Positions 1-8,892 of a DNA stretch of 64,000 bases are shown here, piece by piece. Where the stretch lies: contig CAVRVJ010000006.1 in the NCBI GenBank assembly GCA_963724645.1, positions 496,001-560,000 of the forward strand. Reading direction: 5' to 3'. This stretch comes from CAVXSP01 sp963724645 (lineage in GTDB: Bacteria; Acidobacteriota; Vicinamibacteria; Vicinamibacterales; SCN-69-37). The notes below the pieces were generated by a model. The model had not been told where the DNA came from. It saw nothing but the letters and a program-made list of their open reading frames with translations, and did no database searches. The first letter of the stretch is position 1; every line of letters begins with the position of its first letter. The translations under genes and the position numbers were made by a program.

Positions 1-419
1 TCGACGACAATGTCGTCCTCGGTGGGCACGTTGTCCTTGTAGAGCGGAGATCCAAACGTCGTGCGGATGCCGCGGGTCTCCATCAGATCCTTGTGCGCGA
101 CGGGCAGACCGTGCAGCGGCCCCAAGGTCTCTCCGCGCGCCTGCATCTCGTCGGCCTTCGCGGCGGCATCGAATGCCAGTTCCGGGACCAGAGTGACAAT
201 GGCATTGACCTTCGGGTTGACCCGCTCAATCTGCGCGAGGTGCGCGGCCAGGACCTCCCGTGCGGACAGCTTCTTCGTGCGAATCAGGCGAGCCATCTCC
301 ACGGCGCTCATGAAACACACCGAAGAAGCGGCGGGCTGAGCCTCCATCCTGCTCGCGAGCAACGGCAACGCCGCCAGGCTCATGAGAACATCGCGGCGGG
401 TGTGATGGTTCTCACTCAT
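1..419 (-). CDS. Amidase signature family protein, N-terminal part
   Basis: Reading right to left, an ATG at 419 opens a frame that runs off the left edge, so only about 139 N-terminal residues are visible. They begin with a Tat-like leader (TRRDVL followed by a hydrophobic stretch) and continue into the amidase signature fold, with GPLHGLPVAHKDL and, later, YKDNVPTEDD. The lysine in VAHKD is at the position of the first catalytic Lys of the Ser-Ser-Lys amidases; the serine residues would lie beyond the window. The family hydrolyses amide bonds; the substrate cannot be predicted. The leader suggests export. The gene is transcribed away from the HIT-fusion gene. Confidence 0.8.
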   Translation of the reverse strand, partial: MSENHHTRRDVLMSLAALPLLASRMEAQPAASSVCFMSAVEMARLIRTKKLSAREVLAAHLAQIERVNPKVNAIVTLVPELAFDAAAKADEMQARGETLGPLHGLPVAHKDLMETRGIRTTFGSPLYKDNVPTEDDIVV

Positions 420-719
420 GGTGCGAAATCCTACACCGTCCATCCGAAAGCCAGACGTCGCGACGAACAAATGGCGAAGCATCAGGTTCAACACTGTGCG
501 CAGCGTGACCGGACTGACTGCGGGAAGGCGGAAGACATGCAACGAAGAAATGTGTTCGTCGAGGATGAGAGTTGGTATATAAAGTCCGCTGTTCCGGCAC
601 CCGAAATGGAAATCCCTGGGTAAATTGCCGCTGCAACCTGCGGAAATCCCGGAAAGAGGATTCTAACTGTCTTAACGACAGTCCGCGCCAGGTGCGAAGG
701 CCTGCGCAGAGGGGAGAGC
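420..719. promoter_or_regulatory. Divergent intergenic region with candidate promoter
   Basis: These 300 bases separate the amidase gene (leftward) from the HIT-fusion gene (rightward) and show no convincing gene. An AT-rich patch, GGTATATAAAGT at 574-585, is the best rightward -10 candidate, with TGTTCG near 552 as a weak -35. The assignment rests on base composition and position only. Confidence 0.3.
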
Positions 720-1529
720 ATGGCCCGAATCAATCCCGATCCCTACGTGGGCGGCCACGTGTTCGCGCTCGTCAACCGGGTGACCGGCCTGGTCGACAAC
801 GCGGACGAGGCGATGGCAACGGTTCGGGCGCTCGAGGAGGACGGTGTCGCGACCGACGACATCGACATCTTCACGGGTGAGCAGGGCGCTCGGTGCCTCG
901 ATCTGTCCGGACGCGAGCACGGCAGGGTCATCCGCCTGCTGCGGACGCTCGAAGCCGCGGTGGGAGACGAGCGCCTGCCCAACCACCGCATCGACGAGGC
1001 CCTCCGCCGGGGAGCGACCCTGCTGTCTGTGAAGGTTCACCACCGAAAGAGCGACGAGAAGGCCCGCGCGCTCCGTGTCCTCAAGGCGCTCCACGGGCAC
1101 GAGCTCCATTACTGGGGACCCTGGTCCTTCGAAGACACGTCGAGCGCCACCCCGTGCGCGTTCTGTACGCTCCCCGCGGAACGGATTATGGGTGAAAACG
1201 AATTCGCGGTGTGGATTCTCGACGCCCACCCGGTCTCGCCAGGGCACAGTCTCATTATTCCGAAGCGACACGTCGAATCAATCTTCGAGACAACTCCGGC
1301 GGAACGTGAGGCTATTCTGTCCCTGCTTGACCAGGCACGAGAGCATGTGTGCCAGAGTCACGCGCCGTCGGGATACAATATCGGCATCAACGAGGGCTCC
1401 GCCGCCGGTCAGACCGTTCTGCACCTGAACGTCCACCTGATTCCGCGTTTCAAAGGCGACAGAGGAGACCCAAGAGGCGGGGTGCGCTGGGTAATTCCCG
1501 ATAAGGCTGACTACTGGTCGCAACGCTGA
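720..1529 (+). CDS. HIT-family protein with N-terminal stress-protein-like domain
   Basis: The ATG at 720 follows a good ribosome site (GGGGAGAG). Residues 1-130 resemble the small general-stress 17M/YflT type domain (GGHVFALVNRV, later DIDIFTGEQGA). Residues 140-269 form a HIT domain: CAFC zinc-type pair, SPGHSLIIPKRHV, and the terminal motif with HLNVHLIPR. HIT proteins are nucleotide hydrolases or transferases that use the middle His of the H-x-H-x-H triad as nucleophile. Here the triad reads H235-L-N237-V-H239, so that His is replaced by Asn. The protein may bind nucleotides without cleaving them, or use another residue. HIT membership is secure; the N-terminal assignment is tentative. 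Confidence 0.75.
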   Translation: MARINPDPYVGGHVFALVNRVTGLVDNADEAMATVRALEEDGVATDDIDIFTGEQGARCLDLSGREHGRVIRLLRTLEAAVGDERLPNHRIDEALRRGATLLSVKVHHRKSDEKARALRVLKALHGHELHYWGPWSFEDTSSATPCAFCTLPAERIMGENEFAVWILDAHPVSPGHSLIIPKRHVESIFETTPAEREAILSLLDQAREHVCQSHAPSGYNIGINEGSAAGQTVLHLNVHLIPRFKGDRGDPRGGVRWVIPDKADYWSQR

Positions 1530-1614
1530 ATCGTGAACACGGCACTTTCGCGCACCGCCAACGCTCGGCTGTCCTTGTCCTTCCTGGCGAAGTCGACGCT
1601 GTACCCTCGAGGGC

Positions 1615-1629
1615 GGTCACGTGGTGACC
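1615..1629. promoter_or_regulatory. 15-bp palindrome upstream of the bd-like operon
   Basis: GGTCAC-GTG-GTGACC is a perfect dyad about 105 bases before the start of the bd-like gene, in the 206-base gap after the HIT gene. It could be an operator of the respiratory operon. No regulator can be assigned. Confidence 0.35.
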
Positions 1630-1735
1630 GACCTCACGTCGAACATCGATCCGACCTGATCTACGAGCAGGCCTACCGCAGCCCCGATGAAGGCTGTGCC
1701 ACCAGAAGCGGCGCGGGTCGGGGGGAGGCGCCGTG

Positions 1736-3658
1736 ATGAACCCCGTGAAGAACCGCAAACTGCTGGTCCTTCTCGGTCCCGTCCTGGGCCTCGTGATGTT
1801 CGCTGCGACGGTCAAGATGGCCGCGTCGCTGATGAGCCGCGAGTCCAGGGCCGCTAACCAGGCCCCTTCCGCCGCCGTCAACCAGACACCTCCCGCCGCG
1901 GCGGCACAGCCCAACGAGGCGGCCGCGGCGGCCAAACAGGCCCAGGACAAGCCCTATCAGGAGGTGGCGTACCGGACGTTTCCCCTCGTCGGAAGCCGCG
2001 TGGCCATCTGGATGGCCGCGCAGCTGCACCTGCTGTTCGCGGCGTTCGTCCTGGCCGTCCCGATCTTCGCCTTCATCGTCGAGGCGATCGGCTACAAGAC
2101 CGGCGACCGGCGATACGACCGGCTCGCGCACGAGTTCACGAAGCTCCTCTCGGTCTCGTTCTCCATCACGGCGACCTTCGGAGCGGCCCTGACGTTCATG
2201 CTCATCATTCTGTATCCGAAATTCACGAACTACCTGATGAGCGTGTTCTCTCCCACCTTCCTCCCGTACGTCCTGCTCTTCTTCGCGGAAGCCTTCTTCC
2301 TCTACACCTACTATTACGGCTGGGGGAAGTTCCATCCCCTGTTGCACCTCTTTCTGGGGCTCTGCCTCAACGTGGTCGGCACGGGCATCATGTTGATCGC
2401 CAATTCCTGGCTGACCTTCATGATGTCGCCGAAGGGAGTCTCGACCAACGGGGCGCTCCTCTCCCTCACGGACGCGATCTACAACTACACGTGGATGCCG
2501 ATCAACGTCCATCGCGTCATTGCGAACGTCGCCTTCGGCGGATCCGTCGCCGCCGCCTACGCGGCCTTCAAGTTCCTCCACGCGACATCCGACGAGGACC
2601 GCGCGCACTACGACTGGATGGGATACATCGGCAACATGGTCGCGATCAGCGCGTTCCTGCCGCTACCCTTCGCCGGCTACTGGCTCGCGAAGGAGATTTA
2701 CGCCTACTCGCAAACGCTCGGGCTCACGATGATGGGCGGGGCCTTCTCGTGGCTCTTCATCATTCAGGCCGTCCTGATCGGGAACCTCTTCCTCGGGGCC
2801 AACTACTACCTCTGGCTCGGCATGGGCCGCGTCGAGGGGGCGCAGCCGTTCCAGAAGTTCGTGAAGTACCTGCTCGTCGCGATCGTGCTCTGCTTCATGG
2901 TCTGGGCGACGCCCCGGTCGATCATCGCGACGGTCTCCGAGATCCGGGCGATGGGAGGATCGGCGCACCCGGTTCTGGGCTTCCTCGGTGTCATGTCCGC
3001 GAAGAACACCGCCGTGAACATCCTGATTCTCACGACCTTCATGAGCTTCCTCCTCTACCGCCGGACGGGGAAGGTCACGACGGTGGCGTGGGCGAAGACG
3101 GGCCATGCGGCGCAGCTCACGATCTTCGCGGTGGTCGCGGTCTTCGTCATCTTCCTCGGCGTCTACGGGTACTTCGTCGAGGCGACGGTCCGGATCAAGC
3201 TTTCCGTGCCCCAGGTCCTGTCGGTCCTGTTCGCGATGGTGTCGATCACCGTCATCGACGTCTTTCTCTTCCGCACTCCGCGGAAGACAGGCGAGGTGCG
3301 CTGGGGCCGGATGCCGGCGGTTTCGCAGTACGTGCTGATCTTCATCGCGGTCACCTTCACCTGGCTGATGGGGCTCATGGGCTACGTTCGCTCCGGGCTC
3401 CGCCAGCACTGGCATGTCTACGGCATCATTCGGGACAATTCGGTGGACGCGTTCACGCCCACCCTTGGCTTCGCGACAAAGGTCGTCTCGGTGACCGTGC
3501 TCCTGTTCTTCATCCTGATTGGCGGCGTGTTCTGGATCGCGAGCCTGCATGACCGGCCCGACTTCGAGCTGCGGACCAAGGCCCGCCGCCGCCAGGCCGG
3601 CGAGGTCTCGCCGGAGCTCGCGCTGGACACTGCGCGCGAGCATGGGCGGACGTCATGA
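1736..3658 (+). CDS. Cytochrome bd-like quinol oxidase subunit I (CydA-like)
   Basis: A polytopic membrane protein of about 640 residues. After an N-terminal hydrophobic segment and an Ala/Pro/Gln-rich linker (about residues 30-75) comes a CydA-like core: AAQLHLLF with H98 at the position of the first heme His, E185 in FFAEAFFLYTYYYGW (compare the conserved Glu helix of CydA), and H259 in NVHRVIANVAFGGS as a second heme ligand candidate. At least ten further helices follow. The ATG at 1736 has GGAGG seven bases upstream; GTG at 1733 is an alternative. No CydB is nearby. Instead three cytochrome c genes overlap in tandem, so this is probably a bd-family quinol-reacting subunit that exchanges electrons with periplasmic c hemes rather than a classical CydAB oxidase. 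The direction of electron flow is not known. Confidence 0.75.
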   Translation: MNPVKNRKLLVLLGPVLGLVMFAATVKMAASLMSRESRAANQAPSAAVNQTPPAAAAQPNEAAAAAKQAQDKPYQEVAYRTFPLVGSRVAIWMAAQLHLLFAAFVLAVPIFAFIVEAIGYKTGDRRYDRLAHEFTKLLSVSFSITATFGAALTFMLIILYPKFTNYLMSVFSPTFLPYVLLFFAEAFFLYTYYYGWGKFHPLLHLFLGLCLNVVGTGIMLIANSWLTFMMSPKGVSTNGALLSLTDAIYNYTWMPINVHRVIANVAFGGSVAAAYAAFKFLHATSDEDRAHYDWMGYIGNMVAISAFLPLPFAGYWLAKEIYAYSQTLGLTMMGGAFSWLFIIQAVLIGNLFLGANYYLWLGMGRVEGAQPFQKFVKYLLVAIVLCFMVWATPRSIIATVSEIRAMGGSAHPVLGFLGVMSAKNTAVNILILTTFMSFLLYRRTGKVTTVAWAKTGHAAQLTIFAVVAVFVIFLGVYGYFVEATVRIKLSVPQVLSVLFAMVSITVIDVFLFRTPRKTGEVRWGRMPAVSQYVLIFIAVTFTWLMGLMGYVRSGLRQHWHVYGIIRDNSVDAFTPTLGFATKVVSVTVLLFFILIGGVFWIASLHDRPDFELRTKARRRQAGEVSPELALDTAREHGRTS

Positions 3659-4170
3659 CGATCCCGCACAGCGTCCGAATCGCCGGGCTCGTCCTCGCGA
3701 CCACCGCGTTCTATGGCTACGTCGGCCAGTTGGTGCCTCAAAAAGAAGTTCAGCCTCCTCAGGAGACCACCCTGGCAGGCGACATGAGCACGGCCGACAT
3801 GGCCAAGGTTGGCCGCCAGATCATGGAGGGCAAGGGATTCTGCTTGACCTGCCACACGATCGGCAAGACGGGGGCGCTGCGGTTCCCCGACCTCGCAGGC
3901 GTCGACGCCCGTGCGAAGACCCGCGTCCCGGGCCTGAGCGATATCGAGTACTTCGCCGAATCAATGTACGATCCGACCGCTTACGTCGTCGCCGGATTCC
4001 CCCCTGCCATGCCTCCGATCAATAAGCCTCCGATCGCCCTCACCGATCAGGAGATCCTCTGCGTGATCGCGTACCTCCAGTCTCTTGGCGGCACGTCAAC
4101 GGTCACGCTGCAGACGAAACACCGCTTCAACAGCGGCCCTGCGCCACTTCCCAGACCGGGTGCGCAGTAA
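3655..4170 (+). CDS. Membrane-anchored monoheme cytochrome c
   Basis: 171 residues: an N-terminal hydrophobic anchor (residues 8-25), then a cytochrome c domain with the heme site C63-L-T-C66-H67 and a likely Met ligand in FPPAMPPI. The start overlaps the end of the bd-like gene by four bases (ATGA), and the stop abuts the next gene, so the genes are translationally coupled. It most likely passes electrons between the bd-like subunit and the following cytochromes on the outer face of the membrane. Confidence 0.85.
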   Translation: MTIPHSVRIAGLVLATTAFYGYVGQLVPQKEVQPPQETTLAGDMSTADMAKVGRQIMEGKGFCLTCHTIGKTGALRFPDLAGVDARAKTRVPGLSDIEYFAESMYDPTAYVVAGFPPAMPPINKPPIALTDQEILCVIAYLQSLGGTSTVTLQTKHRFNSGPAPLPRPGAQ

Positions 4171-4985
4171 TGAATATCGTTGTCCTCCTCGCCGTAGCCG
4201 TTGTGTTCGGGCTGCTTCGCTTCCGTCGGGCCAATCTGCTGATGTGGGCAGGCACCTGGTGGGTGGGGATCTACATCCTCCTCCGATTCGGATTCACGGC
4301 TCCGATTCCCTCCTCCGTCGTCTCGCTTTACATGGGAATCATTTCGCTTGGGATCCTGGCGTACATGTCCTCCAGCCAGGAGCGCCGCGAAGAAATCTCC
4401 CGCCCGCTCATCCGGTTAATGACCGAGAAGCGGTACACAGCGCTCCTCGTCGCAACGATCGTCGCCATCCCGGCGCTCGCGGCCGCGAACGTGTACGTCC
4501 AGATGAACGTCCCCCTTCAGCCGCCCCTCTTTTCGCGAACGGTCCACCCTGCGTCCCCTTCCGAGATCACGGTTCACGACAAGAAGATTGACCTCGACGG
4601 AGAGAATCCCTTCCGGCATCTCGAAACGTCGAATCCGGCAGAGTTCCGCAAACACGTCGAGAACGGGCGCCAGGTCTTCTATCGGAACTGTGTCTTCTGC
4701 CACGGAGATACCCTGTCCGGCAACGGCATGTTCGTGCACGGGCTGGACCCGATCCCGACCAACTTCGCCGACAAGGGGACTATCGCGATGCTTCGCGAGA
4801 CGTTTCTCTTCTGGCGGATTTCCAAAGGAGGCCCCGGGCTTCCGGAGGAAGGGGGCCCCTGGGACACGGCCATGCCGGCCTGGGAGAAGTTTCTCAAGGA
4901 AGAAGAGATCTGGGACGCGATCCTCTTTCTCTACGATTACACGGGGCAGAGGCCTCGCGCCAAGGAGGAGGCTGCTCAGAAATGA
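4170..4985 (+). CDS. Multi-pass membrane protein with C-terminal cytochrome c domain
   Basis: 271 residues. The first ~110 contain about four hydrophobic segments (near 2-16, 22-40, 50-66 and 90-107); the remainder is a periplasmic cytochrome c domain with C174-V-F-C177-H178 and downstream methionines in TAMPAWEKF. The start overlaps the upstream stop and the stop overlaps the next start by four bases, placing it in the same operon. It is probably a membrane-bound electron-transfer subunit of the same complex. I do not recognise a named family for the membrane part. Confidence 0.8.
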   Translation: MNIVVLLAVAVVFGLLRFRRANLLMWAGTWWVGIYILLRFGFTAPIPSSVVSLYMGIISLGILAYMSSSQERREEISRPLIRLMTEKRYTALLVATIVAIPALAAANVYVQMNVPLQPPLFSRTVHPASPSEITVHDKKIDLDGENPFRHLETSNPAEFRKHVENGRQVFYRNCVFCHGDTLSGNGMFVHGLDPIPTNFADKGTIAMLRETFLFWRISKGGPGLPEEGGPWDTAMPAWEKFLKEEEIWDAILFLYDYTGQRPRAKEEAAQK

Positions 4986-6661
4986 CCGGTGTCGCGACGA
5001 GGCGCGCGTGTCTCGCGGTGCTGATCGCGTCGTTGTGTGTCGCGCCGACGGGATCGATGCGCGTCGTAGCTCAGGACGTCGGGACCGAGGCGCAGCGGGA
5101 CTCGGGCAAGAAGCTCTATCTCCACTACTGTTCGCAGTGCCACGGCGAGAAGGGGGACGGTGAGGGATATGCCGCCCCGCACCTGCGCCCGCGGCCGCGC
5201 AACTTCACGACGGCTAAATTCAAGGTTCGCACGACTCCCAACGGATCGCTCCCAACGCATCAGGACCTCGTCAACATCATCAGGCGCGGCATGCCCTACA
5301 CGTCGATGCCGGCCTGGCCCAACCTCGCCGACCAGGAAGTGTCGGATCTCGCGTACTTCATAACGACCCTCTCTCCCGACTTCTCCAACGCCGCAAATGT
5401 CCCCAAGCCCGTACCGCTCCCGAGCGCGCCGGCAGCGACGAAGGAGTCAATCGAACTCGGGACAAAGCTCTACGAGGAGAACGGCTGCGTGAAATGCCAC
5501 GGGACGGTCGGCCGGGGCGACGGACCGTCGGCGCCAACCCTTGTGGACGACTGGGGCCATGCGATACGCCCGGCGGACCTCACGCAGAGGTGGACGTTGC
5601 GGGGAGGCTCGTCCCGCGAGGATATCTTCCGGACGATGAGCACGGGGCTCAACGGCACGCCTATGCCGTCGTACCTCGAGGCCCTCCAGCCCGAGCAACG
5701 ATGGGCGATCACAGATTTCATCGTCTCTCTCGGGAGCACCGGGCCTGGCTATTCCAACCTCGTTGTCGCCAAGCACGTCCAGAATCCCATCGATCTTGCG
5801 AAGGGGTCTGCGAGCTTCGCCTCCGCCCCTGTGATCCGCTTTCCAATCATTGGTCAGATCATGGAGCCCGGGCGCTCGTTCCATCCGCCCGCGACGAGCG
5901 TCACCGTTCAGGCGATTTACGATGCGGGCTCCATCGCCCTCCTCGTTCGATGGCACGACCTGAGGGCGGACAAGACGGGGAAGAATGGGCCGTCGCTTCC
6001 GGTGCCGCCGGAGGAGGAAGAGGAGGCGGCCGCGAGCCCGGCTGGCCAGGCGCAGACGGCAGGAGGCGCCCAGCAGCCCGTCGACCCCTTTGCGCAGGAG
6101 CAAGCGCCGACCGCGCCGCCATCAGAGTTCTCCGACGCCGTCGCGATTCAGATTCCGTCGCAGGTTCCGACGGGCGCGCGGAAGCCCTACTTCATCTTTG
6201 GCGACGGTCAAAATCCGGTAGATCTCTGGTTCTTTGATCTGGGGCAACCCGATCCGCTTCAGTTCACCGGCAAAGGCAGCGCGGACATCGCGCCGAACGC
6301 CAAGAGCGACCTCACGGGTGTCGCGAGCTACGACCAGGGAGAGTGGTCGGTCATTTTCAAGCGACCCCTGAAACCAACCTCGGGCGCCACGTTCTCGCCC
6401 GGAGAGTTCATGCCGATCGCCTTCTCGGTCTGGGACGGGTTCTCGCGCGAGCGTGGCAACAGACGAGGTCTCACGGTCTGGTACTCGCTTTACGTCGAGC
6501 CAGAAGTGGTCGCCTCGGCAGTCGGCCCGATGGTGAAGACGGCGTTGATCATTCTCGCGATCGAGCTCGCCGTGATTGGCTTGGTGCGGCGGCGTTACGG
6601 TTCTCGCGCCCGCGGGGAGATCGGCGGGGAGCCAAGGCAACCCTCGGCCACGAGAGCGTGA
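4982..6661 (+). CDS. Diheme cytochrome c with ethylbenzene-dehydrogenase-type heme b domain
   Basis: 559 residues. A signal peptide is followed by two cytochrome c domains with heme sites C50-S-Q-C53-H54 and C169-V-K-C172-H173. Residues ~265-525 resemble the gamma-subunit (EB_dh) fold of the DMSO-reductase family, with the typical FSDAVAIQIP segment. An acidic then Pro/Ala/Gln-rich insert (about residues 340-375) interrupts it. A C-terminal membrane helix (about 530-548) anchors the protein. In this superfamily the gamma fold holds heme b and links a molybdoenzyme to the respiratory chain, but no molybdoenzyme gene is visible here. As last gene of the bd-like operon it is probably the periplasmic multiheme module of that complex. 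Confidence 0.8.
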   Translation: MTGVATRRACLAVLIASLCVAPTGSMRVVAQDVGTEAQRDSGKKLYLHYCSQCHGEKGDGEGYAAPHLRPRPRNFTTAKFKVRTTPNGSLPTHQDLVNIIRRGMPYTSMPAWPNLADQEVSDLAYFITTLSPDFSNAANVPKPVPLPSAPAATKESIELGTKLYEENGCVKCHGTVGRGDGPSAPTLVDDWGHAIRPADLTQRWTLRGGSSREDIFRTMSTGLNGTPMPSYLEALQPEQRWAITDFIVSLGSTGPGYSNLVVAKHVQNPIDLAKGSASFASAPVIRFPIIGQIMEPGRSFHPPATSVTVQAIYDAGSIALLVRWHDLRADKTGKNGPSLPVPPEEEEEAAASPAGQAQTAGGAQQPVDPFAQEQAPTAPPSEFSDAVAIQIPSQVPTGARKPYFIFGDGQNPVDLWFFDLGQPDPLQFTGKGSADIAPNAKSDLTGVASYDQGEWSVIFKRPLKPTSGATFSPGEFMPIAFSVWDGFSRERGNRRGLTVWYSLYVEPEVVASAVGPMVKTALIILAIELAVIGLVRRRYGSRARGEIGGEPRQPSATRA

Positions 6662-6685
6662 GTCCCCCGATAATAAGAGGCTTCC

Positions 6686-8860
6686 ATGTACAAGAGCATC
6701 TACGTTCCCGTCGATAACTCAGACCACTCCAACCGCGCCATCGCCTGCGCCCTCGCCCTGGGCAAGGCGTTCACCGCGAAACTGGTTGGCTGCCATGTCT
6801 ACGCGGCAAAGCTGCACGACTATCGCTTCAGGCAGATGGAGTACACCCTGCCCGAAGAGTACATCGACGAGGTGGAACTGGAGCGCCAGCGGAAGATCCA
6901 CGACAGCCTCATCACAATGGGCCTCAAGCTCATCTCCGACAGCTATCTCGATGGGATGTCGCGCCTCTGCAGAGAATCGAGCCTCGAGTTCGAGCCGCGG
7001 ATGATGGACGGCAAGCATCACACCGAGATTCTCAAGGATCTCGACGGCTCGGCGCACGATCTGGTCGTGATCGGCGCCTTGGGGATCGGGCGCGCCCGGG
7101 ACAGCGTGATCGGCTCGGTCTGCGAACGCGTCGCCCGCCAATGCGACCGCGATGTCTGGGTGGTCAAGCACGTTCCCGAGCCAGGCGAGCCCGAGCGGGA
7201 CACGATCCTGGTCTGTATCGACGGAAGTCCCCAGTCGTTCGGCGCGCTCATGACCGCCGTCGACCTGGCACGCACGTTCGGCAAGAAGGTCGAAGCGATC
7301 TCCGTGTACGACCCCTATCTTCACTACTCCGTCTTCAACGGGATCGTCGGCGTCCTCACCGAGCAGGCGGCGAAGGTCTTCCGCTTCGAGGAGCAGAATC
7401 AGCTCCACGAGGAAATCATCGACACCGGGCTCGCACAGATCTATCAATCTCATCTCGAGGTGGGCGAACGGATGGCGAGCGAGATGGGCACCGTGATCAA
7501 GAAGACGCTACTGGACGGCAAGCCCTTCCAGAAGATCATCGACCACGCGCGCAAGACGAATCCCTGGCTCCTCGTGCTCGGGCGGATCGGCGTCCACAGT
7601 TCGAAGGACGAGAAGGCGCTAGGGAGCAACGTGGAGAACGTTCTCCGTGCCGCGCCCTGCGACGTCCTCCTGTCCACGCGCCTCGAGGTGCCTCGGCTCG
7701 ACGTGCGCGCCGAGGAGACCGTCCGATGGACACCCGAAGCCGAGGAGCGGATGAAGCGCGTCCCCGAGCAGGTCAAGGGGATCGCCCGCACCGGTGTCCT
7801 TCGCCTGGCGCTCGAGAAGGGGCATTCGGTGGTCACGAGCGCAGTGATCGACGAAGCGATGGACCGGTTCATGCCGAAGAGCGCCTCGAACGCGACCAAG
7901 GCGCTGGCCGAGGCGGTGGCCCTCGAGCGGGCCAAGGCTGGACCCGTGTCGATGTGCCGGGCGTGCGGCGTCACGGCCACGCAGAGCGGCGCCGTGAGGT
8001 GCACCGTCTGCGGCGCCACGGATTTCGAAGTGATCTCGCAGGAGATGATCGAACGGATCGCAGAGGTAGAAGGCGGTCTCGAGGAGGAGACCACCTACGA
8101 CGGGCGCAAGCTTCGCTGGACGGAGGAGGCCAGGAAGGGCCTCTGGACCATGAAGAACGCCTATCAGCGCCGGCGCGTCAAGGCGCGTGTCGAAAAGAGC
8201 GCGCGCATGAAGAGGCTCGACATGATCACGCTCGAATTCGCCCGACAGGTGATCGAGGAGGAGACAGGATCGCCGCTCGATATTAGACCGGGAGGCTTCG
8301 CCCCGCCGGACCCCCCATCGCCGTCGCTCGCGGGGACCCCTGCATCCCGCTCCGCTTCCGCCTCCGCTGAAGCTTTGGCGGACGAGCCGAAGCGCTCGCG
8401 CGAAGGCGGGCCGGCGGCGGACCAGGCCCAGCCCCGACTGATAGCGCGGGACGACAGAAAGAACCCGTTGATCTCGACGTTCGATTGGACCGACGAGGCC
8501 GCACAGCGGATCTTCCGGGTTCCCGCCGGTTTCATGCGGAGCAAGACGCAGGAGAGGATCGAGGAGCTCGCGCGGGAGCGCGCCGCGGCGGCAATCGACC
8601 TTCCGCTCGTCGAGGATGGAATCGAGATTGGCAAGCGGATGATGGCTGAGATGATCGCGACCTACTCGACTTCCCCCTCAACGGGCGCGAGCCCCGCGGT
8701 CACGACGACGGCGCGGGATTCGGCTGGCCCCTCCGCCGTGGTCTCGGACGCAGTCGATCATCGAAACGAAGCGACACCCGCGCCCGCTCAGGAAGCCCCG
8801 GCAAGTGGCGGCTACCTCAACGAGGTGAGATTGCTGTCGGCGACTCCTCGCCAGGGCTGA
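6686..8860 (+). CDS. Double universal stress protein fused to three PCP_red-like domains and a zinc ribbon
   Basis: 724 residues, starting 24 bases after the cytochrome operon. Domains in order: USP domain 1 (about 1-165), USP domain 2 (170-330, opening ILVCIDGSPQS), PCP_red-like domain 1 (348-395, from RWTPEAEERMKRVP), a rubredoxin-like pair CRAC...CTVC (about 424-442), PCP_red-like domain 2 (477-530, RWTEEARKGLW), a repeat-derived insert (533-578) and PCP_red-like domain 3 (600-655, DWTDEAAQRIFRVP). PCP_red is known as the C-terminal domain of protochlorophyllide reductase subunit B, near its tetrapyrrole. USP domains bind ATP or act as sensors. The fusion suggests a soluble tetrapyrrole- or nucleotide-responsive factor for the neighbouring heme-rich complexes; that is inference. 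Confidence 0.75.
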   Translation: MYKSIYVPVDNSDHSNRAIACALALGKAFTAKLVGCHVYAAKLHDYRFRQMEYTLPEEYIDEVELERQRKIHDSLITMGLKLISDSYLDGMSRLCRESSLEFEPRMMDGKHHTEILKDLDGSAHDLVVIGALGIGRARDSVIGSVCERVARQCDRDVWVVKHVPEPGEPERDTILVCIDGSPQSFGALMTAVDLARTFGKKVEAISVYDPYLHYSVFNGIVGVLTEQAAKVFRFEEQNQLHEEIIDTGLAQIYQSHLEVGERMASEMGTVIKKTLLDGKPFQKIIDHARKTNPWLLVLGRIGVHSSKDEKALGSNVENVLRAAPCDVLLSTRLEVPRLDVRAEETVRWTPEAEERMKRVPEQVKGIARTGVLRLALEKGHSVVTSAVIDEAMDRFMPKSASNATKALAEAVALERAKAGPVSMCRACGVTATQSGAVRCTVCGATDFEVISQEMIERIAEVEGGLEEETTYDGRKLRWTEEARKGLWTMKNAYQRRRVKARVEKSARMKRLDMITLEFARQVIEEETGSPLDIRPGGFAPPDPPSPSLAGTPASRSASASAEALADEPKRSREGGPAADQAQPRLIARDDRKNPLISTFDWTDEAAQRIFRVPAGFMRSKTQERIEELARERAAAAIDLPLVEDGIEIGKRMMAEMIATYSTSPSTGASPAVTTTARDSAGPSAVVSDAVDHRNEATPAPAQEAPASGGYLNEVRLLSATPRQG
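8283..8420. repeat. Dispersed GC-rich repeat inserted in frame in the USP/PCP_red gene
   Basis: Starts TTAGACCGGGAGGCTTCGCC and continues through a proline- then serine/alanine-rich stretch. It encodes RPGGFAPPDPPSPSLAG and SASASAEALADEP without breaking the frame. The first part is the reverse complement of the element end at 9220-9246. It lies between two PCP_red-like domains, where a linker is tolerated. Confidence 0.8.
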
Positions 8861-8892
8861 TACCGTCCGGCAACAAGACGCCCTGCAGGTGG

